DNA of 54,667 nucleotides from Amycolatopsis circi (GTDB lineage: Bacteria > Actinomycetota > Actinomycetes > Mycobacteriales > Pseudonocardiaceae), in contig NZ_PQIA01000059.1 of the NCBI RefSeq assembly GCF_003385235.1, forward strand, positions 1-54,667. Direction: 5' to 3'. Every line of letters starts with the position of its first letter. Within the stretch, counting starts at the first letter, position 1. Both the position numbers and the translations under genes were made by a program. Below, in pieces: positions 1-7,037 of the stretch. A model generated the notes under the pieces. That model searched no databases. It was not told the DNA's origin and was given only the letters and a program-made list of their open reading frames with translations.

Positions 1-1650
1 AGGCTCGGCGACCCGCCCACCCGGCTCTCCCCGACGTCCGGCTCGCCCTGCGACCTCGCCAGGGCGTCCTCCGGCTGCATCGCCAGGCTGTCCAGCCGAG
101 TCCCTGCGACGACCACCTGCTTCACCAGGCTCCGCCCGATAAGCCCCAGTCTCCCGACGTCGAGTGCCAGGCTCGACGCTCCGAGCATCTCCAGCGGCAC
201 CATCCACCAGCGAATCGGCATCCGGAGCACCATGCCGATTGCCGTCAGGCACCGCGCCGCCGAAAAGCGCACGTCCGCCCACCCGGGCAGCCCCCGAGCC
301 ATTCCCGCCATCAACGTCCGCACCGCTACCCCGGCGGTCCCCATTCGCCCGACGGCCTCCGGACAGCCCATCGTCGTCGCCCGAAGCACCGCGCCGGTTG
401 CCGACGCCGTTGACCTGACTCCCCGGCGCCGGGACGTCCTCCGCTAGCCCGCTGGCTCCGTTCCTGCGCTCGGAACTATCAGCAGCCTCTCGACTGTGCC
501 GATTGCCGACGCCATTGACTCGCCCATTCGCCAGGCCAGAGTTCGAGGCCGCGTCGTCTTCCACGACCTCGAGGTATCGGTTGCCGCGCCCTTTGGCCCG
601 TCTGCCGGTCGAGTCGTCGTCGGCTGGCTCGCCGTGCCGGGAACCCACTCCGTTGACGTGCCCGTTCGCAGACCCGCCAGCTAGTGCGCCGTCGTCTCCG
701 GCGGGTTCGCCGTGTCGGCTGCCAACCCCGTTGGCGTGCCCGTTCGTCGGTCCGCCAGCTAGTGCGGTGTCGTCTCCGGCGGGTTCGCCGTGCCGGTTGC
801 CGCGTCCGGCAGCTGGTGCAACGTCGTCCGCTGGCTCGCCGTGCCGACCGCCAACCCCATCGCTGCGCCCGTCGCCTAGCGCGTCGTCGGCCGCAGGTTC
901 GCCATGTCGATTGCCGAGCCGAGTAGCCCGTCTGCCAGTTGAGCCGGTGTCTCCGGTCGGCTCGCCGTGTCGGCTGCCAACCCCGTTGACCTGCCCGTTC
1001 GCCGGTCCGCCAGCTAGCGCGGCGTCATCTTCGGCAGACTCGCCGTGCCGACTGCCGAACCCATTGGCCCGCCTGCCAGCCGAACCGATGCCGCCTCCGG
1101 CTGGCTCGTTGCCAGCGCCGTTGACGCCCCCGCCCACCCATCCAGCAGTGGGTGCGGCGTCGTCTTCTGCCGCCTCGCCGTGCCGCCCGCCGAGCCCGTT
1201 GACCTGCCCGTTCGCCCGGTCGCCGCCCAGATCCGAGGCATCCCCCGGCCCAGCGTGCCGACTGCCGACTCCGTTGGCGTGCCCGTTCGCCCGCCGTCGG
1301 CCCGGCTCGGCGGGCAAACCCGCGCGACCGTTCGCTCCTGGGTAACCAGCGTCCGGCTCCGCTCGCCGTCGCCCTGGCTCAGGGCGGCCCGGCTCGGGGC
1401 GCTCGGCGTCCGCGCGGCGGCGGCCTGGCTCTGTCCGGCGGGTGCCGGGTTCCGCGAGCCTGCTCACCGGCTCCGCGTGCTGCGTCCCGGGCTCGTCGGC
1501 GAAGGCAGGGCGTTCTCCGGTGTGCCGAGCGACGACGTCGGACACGCTGATGCCGCCGTGAGTGTCCATCGAACGGCGGCGTCCGCCGCGGGGGCGTGCC
1601 GGAGTGTCGGAATGGCGACCGGTGCCGGGGGTGTTGCGCTCGTCGGGCAC
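1..1650 (-). CDS. Partial gene: start of a long repeat-rich disordered protein, C-terminus outside the window
   Basis: Reading the minus strand in triplets from 1650 down to 1 gives 550 codons with no stop, so the gene continues past the left edge. The GTG start (1650-1648) has AGGAG at good spacing (GAGAGGAGACCGA then GTG). The N-terminus contains VSDVVARHTGERPAF, a short conserved-looking stretch, followed by Gly/Asn/Arg/Glu-rich low-complexity sequence. A unit of about 26 residues recurs, roughly NGVGSRHGEPAGDDGALAGG, clearest between about 660 and 1240 (78-bp DNA period). No transmembrane or catalytic segment lies in the visible part. Long disordered leaders of this type precede membrane-anchored domains (for example LCP/LytR proteins) in Amycolatopsis relatives, but that identity is only a guess. 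Confidence 0.75.
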   Translation of the reverse strand, partial: MPDERNTPGTGRHSDTPARPRGGRRRSMDTHGGISVSDVVARHTGERPAFADEPGTQHAEPVSRLAEPGTRRTEPGRRRADAERPEPGRPEPGRRRAEPDAGYPGANGRAGLPAEPGRRRANGHANGVGSRHAGPGDASDLGGDRANGQVNGLGGRHGEAAEDDAAPTAGWVGGGVNGAGNEPAGGGIGSAGRRANGFGSRHGESAEDDAALAGGPANGQVNGVGSRHGEPTGDTGSTGRRATRLGNRHGEPAADDALGDGRSDGVGGRHGEPADDVAPAAGRGNRHGEPAGDDTALAGGPTNGHANGVGSRHGEPAGDDGALAGGSANGHVNGVGSRHGEPADDDSTGRRAKGRGNRYLEVVEDDAASNSGLANGRVNGVGNRHSREAADSSERRNGASGLAEDVPAPGSQVNGVGNRRGASGDDDGLSGGRRANGDRRGSGADVDGGNGSGAARVGGRALFGGAVPDGNRHGAPDADSLVDGAAGDARSVEPGTRRRETGAYRAEPGEAGGRRRDSAGQPGDAAGGRPGEVAGRAGRRGEPGGRVAEP

Positions 1651-1667
1651 TCGGTCTCCTCTCGCAC

Positions 1668-1722
1668 GTCAGGCGCCTGACTGGGGCGGCTTACCTTTGA
1701 ACACCCGGCGGCTTCGCCGGGT
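1668..1722 (-). promoter_or_regulatory. Palindrome and hairpin in the 5' region of the repeat-rich gene
   Basis: GTCAGGCGCCTGAC (1668-1681) is a perfect 14-bp palindrome ending 18 bp upstream of the GTG at 1650. A second inverted repeat, ACCCGGCG/CGCCGGGT with a GCTT loop, occupies 1703-1722 and has no T-tract. Both sit where a promoter, operator or structured leader would lie. The role is inferred from position only. The rest of 1723-1890 shows nothing else I can name. Confidence 0.35.
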
Positions 1723-1890
1723 CTCCCAGGACTCGTCGTACCGGGGGAGCTTTTCGTTATCGTACGGATACCCGCCGTTCGTGACGACACCCTCCCGGGA
1801 ATTTCTTCACCATGCGTCGCCCTAAGGCGCACTGAAGCGGACGAACAGGTGAAGATCGGGTTCAGTGAATGGAGTAATCGCAGACGTGCG

Positions 1891-2535
1891 TTACTCAGAG
1901 TGCGTAATTACCCGTGCGGTCTCGCGGTCGTGGAAAGCGACCTTGTTGCGCCCGGCCCGCTTCGCGGCGTAAAGGAGATTGTCGGCTCGGTGGAGCTGGC
2001 GCGGCCCGGACCCGGTGCCGTGCGCGAGGCCGACGCTGATCGTAACCCGCAGGCCCGGCTGCAGTTCTGACCAGGGGTGACGGGCGACTCGCAGGCGCGC
2101 CGCGTCGGCGACCCGGACGGCGCCCCGGTGATCGATTCCCGGCAGGACGAGTGCGAATTCCTCGCCGCCGTACCGTGCGCAGAACGCATCGGCAGGCAGC
2201 CCCTCCTGCAGGAGATCGGCCACCCGGCAGAGGACGCGGTCGCCGAGAAGGTGACCGTACGTATCGTTCACGGACTTGAACCGGTCCAGGTCGACCAGGG
2301 CAACGGCCACCGCGGCCGGCAGTTCAGGCAGCCGCTGATCCAGGTAGCGACGGTTGTAGCTGGAGGTGAGCGGATCGCGCAGACTGCCCGCTCGTGCGAT
2401 GTCCAGCGCGGAGCGCAGGTGCCGGTAGGCCCGCCGCCAGTCGCCGCGCGTCGCGAACAGGTCCGCGATGGACTCGTGCAGCGTGAGCAAGTCGGGTGCG
2501 GTATCCCCCGTTCCGAGCTCGTCGTCCGTCGCCAC
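1891..2535 (-). CDS. GGDEF-domain protein, probable diguanylate cyclase
   Basis: A protein of 214 residues. The C-terminal part has the GGDEF-family marks: DPLTSSYNRRYLDQ, LVDLDRFKSVNDTYGH and the signature RYGGEEFALVLPG, then ISVGLA and a final ADNLLYAAKRAGRN. Such enzymes make cyclic di-GMP from two GTP. The allosteric I-site (RxxD before the signature) appears missing: the equivalent stretch reads LPAD, so product inhibition may be absent. The roughly 60 N-terminal residues are helical (ESIADLFATRGDWRRAYRHLRSALDIA), like a degenerate TPR, and no sensor or membrane segment is seen. I prefer the GTG at 2535 because GGAGG lies five bases before it; an upstream GTG at 2550 has a poorer site. 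A larger sensor region may have been lost. Confidence 0.85.
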   Translation of the reverse strand: MATDDELGTGDTAPDLLTLHESIADLFATRGDWRRAYRHLRSALDIARAGSLRDPLTSSYNRRYLDQRLPELPAAVAVALVDLDRFKSVNDTYGHLLGDRVLCRVADLLQEGLPADAFCARYGGEEFALVLPGIDHRGAVRVADAARLRVARHPWSELQPGLRVTISVGLAHGTGSGPRQLHRADNLLYAAKRAGRNKVAFHDRETARVITHSE

Positions 2536-2665
2536 TCTGACCTCCGCCACTCCATCGTTTTCGTCGTAAAGGAGCGGCGGCTTGAGTCATCGGTACGTTC
2601 GAAGGTGAATTTCGCTCAAGTGGACGACGTACTTCCGCTGATGTCACGCAGCGCAGTTCTTCGCC

Positions 2666-3229
2666 TCAGAGCGCGGAGAAGGGCTTTTTGTCCTTGAGCT
2701 GCGCGAATTGATCACGGGCCCAGTAACTCGCGTCAGTCCCCGGATCTGTGATCCACCGTGTGTAATCAGCCCAGGAAATCCATCGCCAGCCACCTACTTC
2801 TTCGGGATTCGACTGCGGATCGACGTCCGTCCACGCGGCGAACACCGGGCAGAACTCGTTCTCCACGATCCCCTGGAAGGGCGGCGTGCGGTAGCGGTAC
2901 GTGGGCAGCACGCACTCAAGTTCGTCGAGTTCGGGCAGCCCGAGTTCGTATGCGGCCCGACGGCGCACGGCGGTCTCCAACGCCTCAGCGGGAGCGGGAT
3001 GACCGCACACGCTGTTGGTCCACACCCCCGGCCACACCTTCTTGTGCAGCGCGCGCTGGGTGATCAGCAGGGCGTTGTCCGAACGGCGCAGGACGTAGCA
3101 GGAGAACGCGAGATGCAGTCGCGTCTCCGCGTGATGACTGGCGAGCTTCGGCCCGGTCTCCCCGGTCGGCACGCCGTCCTCGGTCACGAAGACGACGCGT
3201 TCGGTTTCGGCTTCAGTGCTGGTGTCCAC
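2666..3229 (-). CDS. idi: Isopentenyl-diphosphate delta-isomerase, type I
   Basis: A 187-residue Nudix-fold enzyme interconverting isopentenyl and dimethylallyl diphosphate, supplying isoprenoid synthesis in the cytosol. The family marks are present: the catalytic Cys in TNSVCGHP (about residue 75), the LLITQRALHKKVWPG strand-helix, the metal-site Glu pair in VENEFCPVF and GGWRWISWADY. Length equals that of bacterial Idi. The GTG at 3229 gives VDTSTEAETERVVFVTEDG, the expected N-terminus; an open extension to ATG 3313 looks non-coding. No Shine-Dalgarno is placed for this GTG, and CAGTAT lies just before it, so a leaderless message is possible. The neighbouring genes do not form an isoprenoid operon. 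Confidence 0.93.
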   Translation of the reverse strand: MDTSTEAETERVVFVTEDGVPTGETGPKLASHHAETRLHLAFSCYVLRRSDNALLITQRALHKKVWPGVWTNSVCGHPAPAEALETAVRRRAAYELGLPELDELECVLPTYRYRTPPFQGIVENEFCPVFAAWTDVDPQSNPEEVGGWRWISWADYTRWITDPGTDASYWARDQFAQLKDKKPFSAL

Positions 3230-3377
3230 TCCGGATACTGAACACCACGCGGCTACCGGCCGATACCGCGAGCCGGGTGGCCGTTTCGCCCGATTCGAGT
3301 GTCGGGCCTTCACGCAACGCTCGAATCCCCATCCCGCCGGACACCCGACCGAACGACGCCGCAGGCCGGACCTGGCG

Positions 3378-4235
3378 TCACCGGCTGCCGAGATGCTCGA
3401 CGATCAAGGAGGTCAATGCCTCCGGCGCTTCCTCCGCTACCCAGTGCGACACCTCCTCCAGCATCTCGAACCGGTACGGCCCGGTGCACCAATTCGCGGT
3501 ATCGAGCGCGGCGGCGGAGCCGAAGGCGACGTCCTCTGTGGACCACACGTACATCGCCGGCACCGAGATCTTGCCGATCTTCCCGCCCGGCCGTCCGGCT
3601 CGGTACCAGTTCAGCGCGGCGGTCAGCGCGCCTGGTTCGGACAGCCGCTGCACGTACTCGTCGATCTTGCTCGGCGGGATTCGCCGATCGAAGATGTCGC
3701 GCAGCGCCTGGGCGTTGTCGGCCAGCATGCGCCGTTCGGTCGCGGGCGTCTGCCGCCACTCCGTCATATAGGCCGACCGGAGGTGCTGGTCCTCGTCGGT
3801 CCGCATCGCCTCGGCGAGCGCTCCGGGGTGCGGCGTGGACACCACGGTGAGGCTGCGCAGCCGCTCCGGGTGCTCGTCGGCCGTCCACCAAGCGACCGCA
3901 CCGCCCCAGTCGTGGCCGACCAGGTCGAACTTGCTCCAGCCGAGCACGTCGGCCATCGCCACGACGTCGGACACCAGCGTCGTGATGCCGTATTCGGCCG
4001 GGCGCTCGGGCCGCACGTCCGGCGAATAGCCGCGCTGATCCGGCGCGATCGCGCGGTAACCGAGCACGCCGAGCGTCGCCACCTGGTGTTCCCACTCCAC
4101 GGCCGCCTGGGGAAAGCCGTGCAGCAGCAGTACCGGGCGGCCGTCTTCGGGGCCGGCGGCGATTGCGTCGAAGGATCCCGCGTCGGTCGGGATCGTCAGC
4201 TGGTCGATCACGAGACGCACTCTACGGACCGCCAC
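3378..4235 (-). CDS. Alpha/beta hydrolase, epoxide-hydrolase-like
   Basis: About 285 residues with an alpha/beta-hydrolase fold: oxyanion motif LLLHGFPQ, nucleophile elbow LVGHDWGGAVAW with an Asp nucleophile, acid residue in the VWSTEDVAFG region, and a late catalytic His in EEVSHWVAEEAPE. An Asp nucleophile with HGFPQ and GHDWG is typical of soluble epoxide hydrolases and haloalkane dehalogenases; epoxide hydrolase is favoured, the substrate is unknown. The start is uncertain among GTG codons at 4235, 4220 and 4211; none has a strong ribosome site. It is transcribed away from the Hsp20 gene, leaving a short divergent promoter region. Confidence 0.8.
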   Translation of the reverse strand: MAVRRVRLVIDQLTIPTDAGSFDAIAAGPEDGRPVLLLHGFPQAAVEWEHQVATLGVLGYRAIAPDQRGYSPDVRPERPAEYGITTLVSDVVAMADVLGWSKFDLVGHDWGGAVAWWTADEHPERLRSLTVVSTPHPGALAEAMRTDEDQHLRSAYMTEWRQTPATERRMLADNAQALRDIFDRRIPPSKIDEYVQRLSEPGALTAALNWYRAGRPGGKIGKISVPAMYVWSTEDVAFGSAAALDTANWCTGPYRFEMLEEVSHWVAEEAPEALTSLIVEHLGSR

Positions 4236-4292
4236 CGACAGTTTCGTCCGGTCTCACGCTGTCACTGTGATCTGCGCTATTCGGGAACAACT

Positions 4293-4317
4293 AAGTTGAG
4301 TCCTACGTTGGCAACTT
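4293..4317 (+). promoter_or_regulatory. Inverted repeat in the hsp20 promoter region
   Basis: AAGTTG (4293-4298) and CAACTT (4312-4317) form a six-base inverted repeat with a 13-bp spacer, 60-80 bp upstream of the Hsp20 start. It includes TTGAGT, which recalls HspR-type half sites, but the second half does not match the HAIR consensus. A heat-shock repressor site is a possibility only. Confidence 0.3.
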
Positions 4318-4376
4318 TGCAAGGCTTGGTCAGCGCCTCAGCAGCTGGCCGCAGTTGTCCGAAAGGGGATTCGACA

Positions 4377-4796
4377 ATGCTGATCCGCACCGACCCGTTC
4401 GCCCAGTTCGACCGCCTGACCCAGCAGTTCTTCGGTGGTCAGGGCACCGTGCCGCGCTCCGTTCCGATGGACGCCTACCGCGCCGGCGACGAGTACGTCA
4501 TCCAGTTCGACCTCCCGGGCATCGCGCGCGACTCCATTGACGTGAGCGTCGAGCGCAACGTGCTCACCGTCCGCGCCGAGCGCGCGCCGGTCGCGGTTGA
4601 GGACGCGCAGGTCCAGGTGTCCGAGCGGCCGCGCGGCAAGTTCTCGCGCCAGCTGTTCCTCGGCGACACGCTCGACACCACGCGCATTGCCGCGGACTAC
4701 GTCGACGGAGTGCTGACGCTGCGCATTCCGGTCGCCGAGAAGGCCCAGCCGCGCAAGATCACCGTCGGCGGCGCGCCGCAGGAGATCGACGCCTGA
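4377..4796 (+). CDS. Small heat-shock protein, Hsp20/alpha-crystallin family
   Basis: 139 residues. A short N-terminal arm (MLIRTDPFAQFDRLTQQFFG) is followed by an alpha-crystallin domain from about residue 30 to 130, with the family marks FDLPGI, RNVLTVRAER and GVLTLRIPVAE. These proteins are ATP-independent holdases that bind unfolding proteins in the cytosol. The open frame begins far upstream (3216), but ATG 4377 has AAAGGGG at usable spacing and gives the standard family N-terminus and length. The gene stands alone between two minus-strand genes. Heat-shock control is likely from the family and the inverted repeat upstream. Confidence 0.92.
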   Translation: MLIRTDPFAQFDRLTQQFFGGQGTVPRSVPMDAYRAGDEYVIQFDLPGIARDSIDVSVERNVLTVRAERAPVAVEDAQVQVSERPRGKFSRQLFLGDTLDTTRIAADYVDGVLTLRIPVAEKAQPRKITVGGAPQEIDA

Positions 4797-4873
4797 GGTC
4801 GTGAACCGAAGTTGTCCCCAGGTTGTCCACAGTGGGTTGTGGATAACCTGGAGACAACCTGTATCTACGCAGG

Positions 4874-5503
4874 TCAGCTGTGTACTTCCGGCCGCTCAGC
4901 TGGCTGCCGCTTGCGTACGAGAGGCGCGACGGTGCGGTTGAGGACGAAGTACTCCGCAACCACCACGCAGACCGTGATCGAACCCCACGCGCTCGTCGCA
5001 TAGAGGTCGGCGAAGGTCAGCGTCGGGAAGATACCCTGCATCGCCGCGCCGATGCCGAGGAATCCGCGGAGCACGACTGCGGCGAAGCTCAGCGCGTAGT
5101 TGCGGATCATCGAGATGCGGTGGAGCTGGATCTGGCCTTGCCGGATGAAGGTGTAGCCGCGGTAGAGCGTGTAGAGCCATGCGCGGGATAGCAGGTAGAA
5201 GGCGATTTGCGTCGAGATGCCGTCGACCGAGAACGTCGCCGCCACGACTGCGGCCACCGCGGCGAAGATCATGCTCACCACGTAGATCCGCCCGAGCACG
5301 CGGTGCAGCTTCGGCTGTCGAGCGCGCAATGCCGTGGCGAACTGGAACGGCCCGATCAGCAGCACCAGGCTCGCGGGCAGGGCGTGCAGCACGATCGTCA
5401 AGTGATGCAGGGCGATTGCCCGGTTGAGCGGGATCCGGCTCAGGGACGGGTCGCCGGTCAGGTAGGTCGCGGCGGAGAACAGGGCGACGCCGACGGCGGA
5501 CAC
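4874..5503 (-). CDS. DUF2306 membrane protein, start disturbed
   Basis: A multi-helix membrane protein of the DUF2306 family: about six hydrophobic segments, with the family-like stretch LHHLTIVLHALPASLVLLIGP, PKLHRVLGRIYV, and LHRISMIRNYALSFAAVVLR with its conserved His and Arg. Function is unknown. In-frame starts are poor. The GTG at 5503 has no ribosome site and cuts into the first helix. The best ribosome site (CAGGAG, seven bases before ATG 5559) opens a different frame, MPFAVSRRSRRR, that would make a fitting basic N-terminus before LAAVAVSAVGVALF if one base were added near 5525. I therefore annotate from 5503 and flag a possible frameshift. Confidence 0.7.
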   Translation of the reverse strand: MSAVGVALFSAATYLTGDPSLSRIPLNRAIALHHLTIVLHALPASLVLLIGPFQFATALRARQPKLHRVLGRIYVVSMIFAAVAAVVAATFSVDGISTQIAFYLLSRAWLYTLYRGYTFIRQGQIQLHRISMIRNYALSFAAVVLRGFLGIGAAMQGIFPTLTFADLYATSAWGSITVCVVVAEYFVLNRTVAPLVRKRQPAERPEVHS

Positions 5504-5778
5504 TGCGACCGCGGCCAGGCGATCCGTCGACGGCTGCGACGGGAAACGGCGAAAGGCATCACGAAACTCCTGCTCGGACTGGATCTGTGCAGTGAGCGTC
5601 GCGTGGCGGTGGGGTGGCTGCGTCGGTGAGAATTGCGTAGAGCGGGCGGTACGCAATGCGCTCGCCGTGCCGAGGCTGCGGTCGCTGTTGTGCTGTGACC
5701 TCCGCAGCGCGCGGTGGAGTTTGCCCCGCAACGACGGAGTTTCCAGATCGGCTCGACCCGTGTGGCGAGCCTTGCTGG

Positions 5779-6915
5779 TCAGCCGCCGGAGTGCATGTCT
5801 TCGGCCTCGGGGACGCAATCGTCGTCCGGGTCGTCGAGCCAGCCGTGCGGGAGCGTCACCTTGCCCGGCGAGCCCTGGCGTCCGCGCGGGCCGGTGGCGG
5901 CTTCGGGGAAGGGGGCGTCGTGGTCGAGTTGGACGATCAGGTCGTCGAGCTGGTCCATCGACGAGAGCATCGCGAAGCCGCGCCGCAGCTCGGAGCCGAC
6001 CGGGAAGCCCATCAGGTACCAGGCCATGTGCTTGCGAATGTCGCGCATCGCCTTGTCGTGGCCGTCGTGCTCGATGAGCAGTTCGGTGTGGCGGCGCAGG
6101 ACGCGCGCGACTTCGCCGAGGTTCGGCCCCGCCGGGATCTCCCGCCCCTGGAAGGCGGCTTCCAGCTCGCCGAACAGCCACGGCCGACCGAGGCAGCCGC
6201 GCCCGACGACGACGCCGTCGCAGCCGGTCTCGGCGACCATGCGGAGCGCGTCGTCCGCGGTGAAGATGTCGCCGTTGCCCAGTACCGGGATGCTGGTGAC
6301 CGCTTCCTTCAGCGCCGCGATCTTCGACCAGTCGGCCTGACCCGAGTAGCGCTGCGCAGCCGTGCGCGCGTGCAGGCTGACGGCGGCCGCACCCTCGGCC
6401 TCGGCGATGCGTCCGGCGTCGAGGAACGTCTGGTGGTCATCGTCGATGCCGACGCGGAACTTCACGGTGAACGGAACGCCGCCCTCAGCAGCCGCTTTCG
6501 CCGACTCGCGCACGATGTCCGCGAACAGCCGCCGCTTGAACGGCAGCGCCGCGCCGCCGCCCTTCCGCGTCACTTTCGCGACAGGACAACCGAAGTTGCT
6601 GTCCACGTGGTCGGCGAGGCCTTCGCCGACGATGATCCGGACGGCTTCGGCCATCGTCTTCGGGTCGACTCCGTAGAGCTGCATGGACCTGGGCTTTTCG
6701 TGCTCGCCGAAGGTCATCATGTGCATGGTGCCGGGGTGCCGCTCGACGACGGCGCGGGCGGTGATCATCTCGCACACGTAGATGCCGGCACCGTACTCCT
6801 GGCAGAGCTGCCGGAAAGCGACGTTGGTGATCCCTGCCATCGGAGCGAGCACGACGGGAGGATCGACCTGGTAGGGGCCGATCTTCAACGTGGGCACGCT
6901 CAACGTGGCAGTCAC
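5779..6915 (-). CDS. dus: tRNA-dihydrouridine synthase, DusB-like
   Basis: 378 residues. The TIM-barrel FMN enzyme reduces uridine to dihydrouridine in tRNA. Visible marks are VVLAPMAGITNVAFRQLC at the N-terminus, the catalytic Cys region VDSNFGCPVAKVTRKGGGAA, KFRVGIDD, SLHARTAAQRYSGQADW (HART motif), PVLGNGDIF and the FMN phosphate loop GVVVGRGCLGRPWLF. The C-terminal helical tRNA-binding part (HDKAMRDIRKHMAWYLMGFP) is complete. The start is GTG 6915 (VTATLSVPTLKIGPY); the frame is open further upstream but that reading is a shadow. It is divergent from the DUF2339 gene. Confidence 0.93.
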   Translation of the reverse strand: MTATLSVPTLKIGPYQVDPPVVLAPMAGITNVAFRQLCQEYGAGIYVCEMITARAVVERHPGTMHMMTFGEHEKPRSMQLYGVDPKTMAEAVRIIVGEGLADHVDSNFGCPVAKVTRKGGGAALPFKRRLFADIVRESAKAAAEGGVPFTVKFRVGIDDDHQTFLDAGRIAEAEGAAAVSLHARTAAQRYSGQADWSKIAALKEAVTSIPVLGNGDIFTADDALRMVAETGCDGVVVGRGCLGRPWLFGELEAAFQGREIPAGPNLGEVARVLRRHTELLIEHDGHDKAMRDIRKHMAWYLMGFPVGSELRRGFAMLSSMDQLDDLIVQLDHDAPFPEAATGPRGRQGSPGKVTLPHGWLDDPDDDCVPEAEDMHSGG

Positions 6916-7037
6916 GCTTCCATTGTCGCCCGTGACGTACAGCACTCGCATCCGGGCAGCTCGGACGCTCGCGAGACCATCTCGTGTCCAGTCTTGAGTA
7001 GTGCTACGGATCCGATCACCGTGCCGTTTCGCCGACG

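Noticed and set aside
503..1345. Long plus-strand open frames over the first 1.3 kb
   Set aside because: They are shadows of the minus-strand repeat gene; Ser/Pro/Arg-rich translation without ribosome sites.
4293..4317. HspR (HAIR) operator before hsp20
   Set aside because: One half resembles TTGAGT but spacing and second half do not match; kept only as an unnamed inverted repeat.
3216..4376. N-terminal extension of the Hsp20 frame
   Set aside because: It is antisense to the hydrolase gene; ATG 4377 has a ribosome site and gives the family length.
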